NCBI GenBank assembly: GCA_964472785.1 | Contig: CAYYMH010000078.1 | Coordinates: 1-15,774 of the forward strand | Direction of reading: 5' to 3' | Length of the DNA: 15,774 bases | Origin: CAYYMH01 sp964472785 | Lineage (GTDB): Bacteria; Zhuqueibacterota; Zhuqueibacteria; Thermofontimicrobiales; Thermofontimicrobiaceae | Shown: piece after piece, positions 8,233 through 12,915 of the stretch | Layout: each line of letters begins with the position of its first letter | Position numbering within the stretch: the stretch's first letter is position 1 | Translations under genes and position numbers: made by a program | Notes under the pieces: model-generated | Told to the model about the DNA's origin: nothing | The model's input: the letters and a program-made list of their open reading frames with translations, nothing else | Database searches by the model: none

Positions 8233-9411
8233 TTGGATAACGAACAAATTTCAGTTCCAGTTATAAAGAAACGGCACAAAGAGAAAATAAGAAAAAGTAT
8301 TGTTTCGGTTGTTGAATGTAAAGATTACAGCCAACAACAAGTCGATAAAGCCATTGACCAGTCATTGGATCACGTCGGGGGATTAAAACAGTTTGTTAAA
8401 GCCGGAGATAGGGTGCATATTAAGCCCAATCTCCTGACAGCAAAAACACCGGACAAGGCTGCGACAACGCATCCGTCAGTTGTGCGTCGCGTGGTGAGCA
8501 TTGTTAAAGAGCTTGGCGGGGAGGTGACCATCGGCGATAGCCCGGCTGGAATTTCAACACCAATTGAGGAATATTGGAAAAAATCAGGTCTGGAACAAGT
8601 TGCCCTGGATACTGGTGCCAGACTCATCCGGTTTGAAAAAAATAAAGTGAGAGAAAAGCAGGTCAACGGGCGGTCCTATTATATTGCAAAAGCTGTTGCA
8701 GACGCGGATGTTGTTATTAATTTGTGTAAATTAAAAACGCACAACTTAGTTCTTTTTACCGGTGCGATAAAAAATATGTTTGGTGTCATTCCCGGATTCC
8801 GAAAAAGTGAATATCATAAACAGGCGCCCAAAGTTAATGCGTTTTCCGAAATTATCGTGGACATTTTTTCTGTCGTTCGACCACAGATTAACATTATGGA
8901 TGCGGTAGTCGCTATGGAGGGAAACGGTCCGTCCGCGGGGAGCCCGAAAAAACTGGGGTTGATCTTTGCCAGTACGGATGCTGTTGCGTTGGATTCTGTA
9001 GCAGCGAGTTTGATCGGATTTAATGACGGTGAGATTAAAACAACGGAAACTGCTTATGACCGGGGACTCGGAGAAAAAAGGAAAGAGAGAATTCAACTAA
9101 AAGGTGTGGATTTAAAGGCATATCAGGATTTAGATTTTGATTTGCCGACGAACCGGTTTTTGAATTATATCCCAACATCGCTGATTCAGTTTTTTGGAAG
9201 ATACGTCTGGGTTCGACCAAAACCCAATATTGACATGTGCAAAAGATGCGGCGCGTGTATTGAAAATTGTCCCACTCAAGCAATGAAATCGGAGGAAGGA
9301 TTCCCGGTTATTGATTATTCCAAATGTATCAATTGCTTTTGCTGTGATGAAATTTGTCCGCACGATGCGATTGATCAAAAAGCAAGTTGGCTGGCTCAAA
9401 AACTGCGATAA
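8233..9411 (+). CDS. DUF362 domain protein with C-terminal 2x[4Fe-4S] ferredoxin domain
   Basis: The 392-residue protein has a DUF362 region (about residues 40-300) with conserved segments such as VHIKPNLL, GDSPAG (101-106), NLCKLKTH and KNMFGVIPG, followed by a bacterial-type ferredoxin domain with Cys336/339/342/346 and Cys365/368/371/375. An extra Cys370 is present. The family's biochemical role is not established, and I do not assign a reaction; the clusters imply electron transfer. No signal peptide or membrane segment is seen, so it is probably cytoplasmic. The start is TTG, supported by GAAGG eight bases upstream, and the gene follows dprA by 11 bases, so it belongs to the obgE operon. 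PFOR, encoded about 2.3 kb upstream, makes reduced ferredoxin and could feed it, but that link is inference only. Confidence 0.85.
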   Translation: MDNEQISVPVIKKRHKEKIRKSIVSVVECKDYSQQQVDKAIDQSLDHVGGLKQFVKAGDRVHIKPNLLTAKTPDKAATTHPSVVRRVVSIVKELGGEVTIGDSPAGISTPIEEYWKKSGLEQVALDTGARLIRFEKNKVREKQVNGRSYYIAKAVADADVVINLCKLKTHNLVLFTGAIKNMFGVIPGFRKSEYHKQAPKVNAFSEIIVDIFSVVRPQINIMDAVVAMEGNGPSAGSPKKLGLIFASTDAVALDSVAASLIGFNDGEIKTTETAYDRGLGEKRKERIQLKGVDLKAYQDLDFDLPTNRFLNYIPTSLIQFFGRYVWVRPKPNIDMCKRCGACIENCPTQAMKSEEGFPVIDYSKCINCFCCDEICPHDAIDQKASWLAQKLR

Positions 9412-9436
9412 TTCTCTTGGGTGGCAAAAAAATTCA

Positions 9437-9465
9437 TTGACTAAAAGCATAAAAATTCTTATATT
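9437..9465 (+). promoter_or_regulatory. Strong promoter of the tRNA-Ser pair
   Basis: TTGACT (9437-9442), a 17-base spacer and TATATT (9460-9465). The predicted start near 9472 lies only about six bases before the first tRNA, a typical stable-RNA arrangement. Confidence 0.72.
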
Positions 9466-9477
9466 TCAATTTGCTAC

Positions 9478-9561
9478 GGAGGACTAGACCTAACTGGTAA
9501 GGCAGCGGTCTTGAAAACCGCCGCGCGCAAGCGCTTGGGGGTTCGAATCCCTCGTCCTCCG
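9478..9561 (+). tRNA. tRNA-Ser (anticodon TGA)
   Basis: Acceptor stem GGAGGAC / GTCCTCC with discriminator G9561. The anticodon arm GCGGT-CTTGAAA-ACCGC puts TGA at 9512-9514. The long variable arm GCGC-GCAA-GCGC (9523-9534) is capped by a GNRA-type tetraloop. The T loop is TTCGAAT. The D stem is weak. CCA is not encoded (CAA follows). Confidence 0.95.
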
Positions 9562-9568
9562 CAAAATT

Positions 9569-9658
9569 GGAGAGGTGCCGGAGCTGGCTTAACGGGGCGG
9601 CCTGCTAAGCCGTTGTAGGTCTTTTGATCTACCGAGGGTTCGAATCCCTCCCTCTCCG
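9569..9658 (+). tRNA. tRNA-Ser (anticodon GCT)
   Basis: Acceptor GGAGAGG / CCTCTCC with discriminator G9658. Anticodon loop CTGCTAA gives GCT, which reads AGC/AGU. The long variable arm (GTAGGTC-TTTT-GATCTAC) marks a type II tRNA. It lies seven bases after tRNA-Ser(TGA) and shares its promoter. CCA is not encoded. Confidence 0.95.
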
Positions 9659-9659
9659 C

Positions 9660-9667
9660 TTTTTTTT
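9660..9667 (+). terminator. Probable end of the tRNA-Ser transcript (T8 run)
   Basis: Eight T residues start two bases after the tRNA-Ser(GCT) discriminator. There is no separate GC-rich hairpin, so termination would have to use the tRNA fold itself. Plausible but unproven. Confidence 0.35.
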
Positions 9668-9671
9668 CCTT

Positions 9672-9696
9672 AATTATCAATCGAAAATTGATAATT
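9672..9696. repeat. Short perfect inverted repeat
   Basis: AATTATCAAT and ATTGATAATT form a perfect 10-bp AT-rich hairpin with a CGAAA loop, between tRNA-Ser(GCT) and gltX. The sequence resembles the larger inverted repeat at 12256-12359, which also follows a tRNA-Ser gene. Confidence 0.6.
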
Positions 9697-9724
9697 TAAA
9701 TTAACTCATTATTAAAAAGATAAT

Positions 9725-11176
9725 ATGTTATTTGAAAAAGCAGATGAAATTCGAGTCCGATTTGCTCCCAGTCCTACCGGTTTTTTACATATCGGTGGAG
9801 CACGGACTGCGATCTTTAACTGGTTATATGCAAAACGACAGCAGGGTAAATTTTTGCTGAGGATCGAAGACACCGATGTAAAAAGGTCAGATCCTCAGAT
9901 GGTCAAGGTAATTTATGACGGTTTGAAATGGCTCGGATTAGAATGGGACGGGGAGCCTGTTTTTCAGTCAGAACGTCTGGAGAGATATCGAAGCATTGTC
10001 AATAATTTGGTAAGCAAAGATAAGGCTTATTACTGCTATTGTTCACAGGAGCGGCTCGCTCAACTCAGGGATTCGGATAAAAAACAAAGATCAGCCTATT
10101 TTTACGATGGGCGGTGCCGAAATCTTTCGGAAGGAGAAAAGCAGAACCAGGAAAAGAAGGGTTTACCGAGGGTTGTTCGATTCAAAGTTGATCCTGGCGA
10201 AGTTAGATTCAATGATAAGGTACGCGGTTCTTTGACATTTAATTGTGAAGAAATTGATGATTTTGTGATTATGCGCTCAGATGATATTCCAACCTATCAT
10301 TTGGCTGTTGTTGTTGATGACCATGACATGAATATTTCCCACGTAATTCGCGGGGACGATCACTTAACCAATACACCAAAGCAGATTTTATTGTACAAAT
10401 CTTTGGATTGGAGAATTCCGAACTTTGCGCATGTGCCATTAATCCTTGGTCAGGATAAAAAGAGGTTGAGCAAAAGGCATGGTGCAGTTTCGGTCATGGA
10501 ATACGAGGCTAACGGGTATCTGGCTGATGCGATGCTAAATTATCTGGCTCTTTTGGGATGGTCTCCCGGTAACAATAGGGAAATCCTGTTAAAAGAGGAA
10601 ATGATTAAAAATTTTTCACTGAAAAAAATCAACAAAAACAGCGCTATTTTTGATGAAGATAAACTGGTTTGGTTGAACAGTCAATATATAAAACAACTTT
10701 CAAATGCGCAGTTATACGAGAAATTATTACCCCTATTGGAACAAGAGCCAGAATTGCGGATTAAAAAATATGAGCGAAGATACATTGAAACGGCAATCGG
10801 CTTACTTAAATCCAGACTGAAGAGAATAACTGATTTTATTGAGTACGGCTCATATTTTTTCGTTGATCCTGAAAAGTATGATGAAAAGGCTGTGAAAAAA
10901 CATTGGCAGGATGAAAATGCATGTCACCGAATTAGGGCTTCAGCAGAAAAATTATCAGAATTAGATCGGTTTAATGAAGAGCAGATTGAAACAACCATTC
11001 GGAATTTAGCAGAACAGATGAAAATTGGCGCGGGTGATATTATTCATCCGGTTCGTCTTGCAATCACAGGTTATGGAGTGAGTCCGGGCATTTTCGAGTT
11101 GATGGCAGTTTTAGGAAAGGAGACAGTAACTCGCCGACTCGAGCATGCAATGGAGTATTTGAATTGTCAACAGTAA
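9725..11176 (+). CDS. gltX: Glutamyl-tRNA synthetase
   Basis: GltX attaches glutamate to tRNA-Glu, and in many bacteria also to tRNA-Gln before GatCAB amidation. The 483-residue protein has the class I signatures RFAPSPTGFLHIGG (HIGH-type motif at 22-25) and KRLSKRHG (KMSKS-type, 246-253). A zinc-motif pattern Cys104-x-Cys106 ... Tyr127-x3-Cys131 fits the family, and the helical anticodon-binding region fills the C-terminal third. The ATG at 9725 is preceded by only a weak AAAAAGA; a candidate promoter TTGATA-N16-TATTAA (9688-9715) would give a nearly leaderless mRNA. The stop codon is six bases from tRNA-Gln(CTG), so the enzyme and its tRNAs may share a transcript. Whether it discriminates against tRNA-Gln cannot be read safely from the sequence. 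Confidence 0.96.
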   Translation: MLFEKADEIRVRFAPSPTGFLHIGGARTAIFNWLYAKRQQGKFLLRIEDTDVKRSDPQMVKVIYDGLKWLGLEWDGEPVFQSERLERYRSIVNNLVSKDKAYYCYCSQERLAQLRDSDKKQRSAYFYDGRCRNLSEGEKQNQEKKGLPRVVRFKVDPGEVRFNDKVRGSLTFNCEEIDDFVIMRSDDIPTYHLAVVVDDHDMNISHVIRGDDHLTNTPKQILLYKSLDWRIPNFAHVPLILGQDKKRLSKRHGAVSVMEYEANGYLADAMLNYLALLGWSPGNNREILLKEEMIKNFSLKKINKNSAIFDEDKLVWLNSQYIKQLSNAQLYEKLLPLLEQEPELRIKKYERRYIETAIGLLKSRLKRITDFIEYGSYFFVDPEKYDEKAVKKHWQDENACHRIRASAEKLSELDRFNEEQIETTIRNLAEQMKIGAGDIIHPVRLAITGYGVSPGIFELMAVLGKETVTRRLEHAMEYLNCQQ

Positions 11177-11182
11177 TATTTT

Positions 11183-11253
11183 TGGGGAGTCGTCCAATGG
11201 CAGGACATACGGCTCTGGACCGTAGAATCGGGGTTCGAATCCCTGCTCCCCAG
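11183..11253 (+). tRNA. tRNA-Gln (anticodon CTG)
   Basis: Acceptor TGGGGAG / CTCCCCA with the U1-A72 pair typical of tRNA-Gln and discriminator G11253. The anticodon arm TACGG-CTCTGGA-CCGTA gives CTG. T loop TTCGAAT. It begins six bases after the gltX stop. CCA is not encoded. Confidence 0.95.
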
Positions 11254-11260
11254 CAAATGT

Positions 11261-11334
11261 GCGCCCGTAGCTCAATTGGATAGAGCATCTGACTTCGGAT
11301 TAGAGGGTTAGGGGTTCGAGTCCCTTCGGGCGTA
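11261..11334 (+). tRNA. tRNA-Arg (anticodon TCG)
   Basis: Acceptor GCGCCCG / CGGGCGT with a G1-U72 wobble and discriminator A11334. The anticodon arm TCTGA-CTTCGGA-TTAGA gives TCG. T arm GGGG-TTCGAGT-CCC. CCA is not encoded. Confidence 0.95.
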
Positions 11335-11352
11335 CAAATGAAATTAAAATAT

Positions 11353-11425
11353 GGCGCGTTCGTCTAGTGGTCTAGGACGCCGGCCTCTCACGCCGGTAGC
11401 ACGGGTTCGACTCCCGTACGCGCTA
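11353..11425 (+). tRNA. tRNA-Glu (anticodon CTC)
   Basis: Acceptor GGCGCGT / ACGCGCT (G1-U72 wobble), discriminator A11425. The anticodon arm CCGGC-CTCTCAC-GCCGG gives CTC. T arm ACGGG-TTCGACT-CCCGT. CCA is not encoded. It is a substrate of the upstream gltX product. Confidence 0.95.
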
Positions 11426-11438
11426 CAAGTTGAGATAA

Positions 11439-11518
11439 TAAAGTCGAATTGATTTATCAGTGATTTTAGGACGTCCCGTTCAGCAGGATAGCACGGGTTC
11501 GACTCCCGTAGGCTTTGA
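11439..11518 (+). pseudogene. Degenerate tRNA-Glu-like sequence
   Basis: Positions 11489-11510 repeat exactly the variable loop and T arm of the neighbouring tRNA-Glu, and TAGGACG just upstream also matches its D-arm end. The anticodon arm between them is reduced to 15 bases with a poor stem, and no normal D arm is present. The flanks TAAAGTC (11439-11445) and GGCTTTG (11511-11517) can pair with two G-U pairs, so an acceptor-like helix may persist. It is best read as a decayed or chimeric partial duplicate of tRNA-Glu; a functional unusual tRNA is unlikely. Confidence 0.6.
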
Positions 11519-11553
11519 AGATTGAAAGACAAAAGGTACAAAAAATTTTATGT

Positions 11554-11627
11554 GCGCCCGTAGCTCAATTGGATAGAGCGTTTGGCTACGGACCAAAAGG
11601 TTGGGGGTTCAAATCCCTCCGGGCGTA
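11554..11627 (+). tRNA. tRNA-Arg (anticodon ACG)
   Basis: Acceptor GCGCCCG / CGGGCGT (G1-U72 wobble), discriminator A11627. The anticodon arm TTTGG-CTACGGA-CCAAA gives ACG, the form whose A34 is deaminated to inosine by TadA, encoded 38 bases downstream. T arm GGGGG-TTCAAAT-CCCTC. CCA is not encoded. Confidence 0.96.
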
Positions 11628-11665
11628 CAAAATTTGATATGACCGCAAAGACAGTTTAAAGAATC

Positions 11666-12142
11666 ATGAATAATCATGTTAGATGGATGGAGCAAGCTTT
11701 TTTAGAGGCTGAGCAAGCATTTAAAAAAGAAGAGGTACCTGTCGGAGCGGTTATTGTTTTTGAAAATAAAGTTATTGGCAGGGGGCATAACCTCATTGAA
11801 ACGCTGCAAGATCCCACAGCGCATGCTGAGATATTGGCGATTACGGCCGCTGCCAATTATCTGGGAACATGGCGGTTGCAAAATACGACAATCTATGTGA
11901 CCTTAGAGCCCTGTATTATGTGCGGCGGAGCAATTTTAACCAGTCGGATTCCTCATGTTGTTTTTGGCGCGTTTGATCCCCGGCTGGGAGCCTGTGGTTC
12001 GGTTTCTGATGTGTTCAAAAATAATGGATACAACACACCGGTTAACATAATTCCAGGAATTTTGCAGCTAAAATGTGAAGCAATATTGAAAGATTTTTTC
12101 AAGCAGCTTCGCGATAGTAATTTTGAGTCGAGAAAAAATTGA
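11666..12142 (+). CDS. tadA: tRNA-specific adenosine deaminase
   Basis: TadA converts A34 of tRNA-Arg(ACG) to inosine so that the tRNA can read CGU, CGC and CGA. The 158-residue protein has the deaminase zinc site: His53 and Glu55 in AHAEI, and Cys83/Cys86 in PCIMCGGAI, at the spacing seen in E. coli TadA. The segment EEVPVGAVIV and the N-terminal HVRWMEQAF align with family members and support the ATG at 11666, although no strong Shine-Dalgarno precedes it. Its substrate tRNA gene lies immediately upstream, and tRNA-Ser(CGA) begins 12 bases after the stop, so all may be on one transcript. A guanine or cytosine deaminase is much less likely, given the sequence match and this context. Confidence 0.95.
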   Translation: MNNHVRWMEQAFLEAEQAFKKEEVPVGAVIVFENKVIGRGHNLIETLQDPTAHAEILAITAAANYLGTWRLQNTTIYVTLEPCIMCGGAILTSRIPHVVFGAFDPRLGACGSVSDVFKNNGYNTPVNIIPGILQLKCEAILKDFFKQLRDSNFESRKN

Positions 12143-12154
12143 TCTCTGTTTTGA

Positions 12155-12243
12155 GGAGAGGTGCCAGAGTTGGCCGATCGGGGCGGTCTCGAAAACCGTT
12201 GTACCTTCGGGTACCGGGGGTTCGAATCCCTCCCTCTCCGCCA
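12155..12243 (+). tRNA. tRNA-Ser (anticodon CGA)
   Basis: Acceptor GGAGAGG / CCTCTCC with discriminator G12240. Anticodon loop CTCGAAA gives CGA. The variable arm GTACC-TTCG-GGTAC is a UUCG-capped hairpin. This is the only tRNA here with an encoded CCA (12241-12243). Confidence 0.95.
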
Positions 12244-12255
12244 GTTTTATGTTAA

Positions 12256-12359
12256 CAATTAAAAATTGACAATTTACCATTGACTATTAGAATAGAATGT
12301 TTTTCAGAAACCTGAATTAAATTTTCAATGGTGAATGATCAATTGTCAATAATCAATTG
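12256..12359. repeat. Imperfect long inverted repeat between two tRNA-Ser genes
   Basis: Left arm 12256-12288 and right arm 12321-12359 contain three perfectly complementary blocks in mirrored order: CAATT with AATTG, ATTGACAATT (12265-12274) with AATTGTCAAT (12341-12350), and CCATTGA (12277-12283) with TCAATGG (12325-12331), around an AT-rich core. It could fold into a hairpin of about 100 bases. It has no coding capacity and looks like a small non-autonomous or palindromic intergenic repeat. Confidence 0.65.
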
Positions 12360-12364
12360 ATTTT

Positions 12365-12455
12365 GGAGAGATGCCCGAGTTGGCTGAAGGGGCACGATTG
12401 GAAATCGTGTGAGGGGTTAGATGCTTCTCCGAGGGTTCGAATCCCTCTCTCTCCG
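12365..12455 (+). tRNA. tRNA-Ser (anticodon GGA)
   Basis: Acceptor GGAGAGA / TCTCTCC with discriminator G12455. The anticodon arm CACGA-TTGGAAA-TCGTG gives GGA. It has a long variable arm and T arm GAGGG-TTCGAAT-CCCTC. It completes the bacterial serine set together with TGA, GCT and CGA. CCA is not encoded. Confidence 0.95.
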
Positions 12456-12476
12456 CAATCGGAATAAAAAGAAAAT

Positions 12477-12549
12477 GGGGCCGTAGCTCAGCTGGGAGAG
12501 CGGTACGTTCGCAACGTACAGGTCGTGGGTTCAAGTCCCATCGGCTCCA
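12477..12549 (+). tRNA. tRNA-Ala (anticodon CGC)
   Basis: Acceptor GGGGCCG / CGGCTCC contains the G3-U70 pair that AlaRS recognises, with discriminator A12549. The anticodon arm GTACG-TTCGCAA-CGTAC gives CGC. CCA is not encoded. The SRP RNA helix starts two bases after its 3' end. Confidence 0.95.
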
Positions 12550-12551
12550 CG

Positions 12552-12825
12552 TGGCTGTGCTAGGCGGGGAGCTAGCGGTGCCCTGTAACCTGCAAGCCGC
12601 TATAGCAGGGTTGAAAACCTCTCTGCGGTTTACTCGTCAGGTATGAGGTGATTATAAGCGATGTTGATCGTCAAGTCCTGCGCAATAAAGTACTGCCCAA
12701 CCCCGTCAGGACCGGAAGGTAGCAGCGGTAAGCAGGATCTTTATGTGACGCAGGGTCGCTTGGCTGGAGTTGGCTGTAATTACCTTTTACTAGAAAAGAG
12801 GAATCAAGGAGAGGGTGCACAGCCA
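12552..12825 (+). ncRNA. ffs: Large (Alu-containing) signal recognition particle RNA
   Basis: SRP RNA binds Ffh and targets ribosomes making membrane and secreted proteins. The 5' TGGCTGTGC (12552-12560) pairs with GCACAGCCA (12817-12825) to close the molecule. The 5' part closely resembles the Alu domain of Bacillus scRNA (GTGCTAGG, GGGGAG, TAGCGGTGCCCTGTA, CCTGCAA). The S domain has GTCAGG-ACC-GGAA-GGT-AGCAGC with the GGAA tetraloop at 12714-12717, followed by the TGACGCAGGGT return strand. At about 274 bases it is the large form, not the 4.5S form of Escherichia coli. Eight T residues follow at 12828-12835. Confidence 0.95.
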
Positions 12826-12835
12826 TCTTTTTTTT
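12817..12835 (+). terminator. U-tract terminator of the SRP RNA
   Basis: The closing helix of the SRP RNA (3' strand 12817-12825) is followed two bases later by eight T residues (12828-12835), a natural intrinsic terminator using the RNA's own stem. Confidence 0.6.
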
Positions 12836-12849
12836 AATTTCTATGAGAA

Positions 12850-12872
12850 AGGGGACGACATACTCGTCCCTT
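12850..12872 (+). promoter_or_regulatory. Hairpin between SRP RNA and dnaX
   Basis: AGGGGACGA (12850-12858) pairs with TCGTCCCTT (12864-12872) over nine positions, including one G-U, with a CATAC loop. The tail is only moderately T-rich (TTGTCTTT). It could be a second terminator or attenuator upstream of dnaX, or an mRNA leader hairpin. Confidence 0.45.
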
Positions 12873-12904
12873 GTGTTTGTCTTTAAGCGGAGAATTTATT
12901 CAAC

Positions 12905-12910
12905 AGGAGG
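12905..12910 (+). promoter_or_regulatory. Ribosome binding site deciding the dnaX start
   Basis: AGGAGG lies five bases before ATG 12916. It rules against the in-frame TTG at 12871, which lies inside the hairpin and would add 15 residues not seen in DnaX proteins. Confidence 0.9.
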
Positions 12911-12915
12911 CTTCG

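Noticed and set aside
9474..9680. Reverse-strand reading frame across the tRNA-Ser pair, with peptides such as EREGFEPS and GRGIRTP
   Set aside because: These peptides are the usual artefact of translating tRNA T arms in reverse. Similar frames appear at 11064-11288, 12068-12280 and 12346-12534, all over tRNA genes.
11439..11518. tRNA-Sec or suppressor tRNA with anticodon TCA
   Set aside because: It lacks the long variable arm, length and D arm of tRNA-Sec, and the anticodon stem is poor; the T arm is a copy of tRNA-Glu.
11522..11551. TTGAAA and TTTTAT before tRNA-Arg(ACG) as a promoter
   Set aside because: The predicted transcription start would fall inside the mature tRNA.
12871..12915. 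Upstream TTG start for dnaX
   Set aside because: It lies in a hairpin, has no Shine-Dalgarno, and adds residues not found in DnaX; AGGAGG points to ATG 12916.
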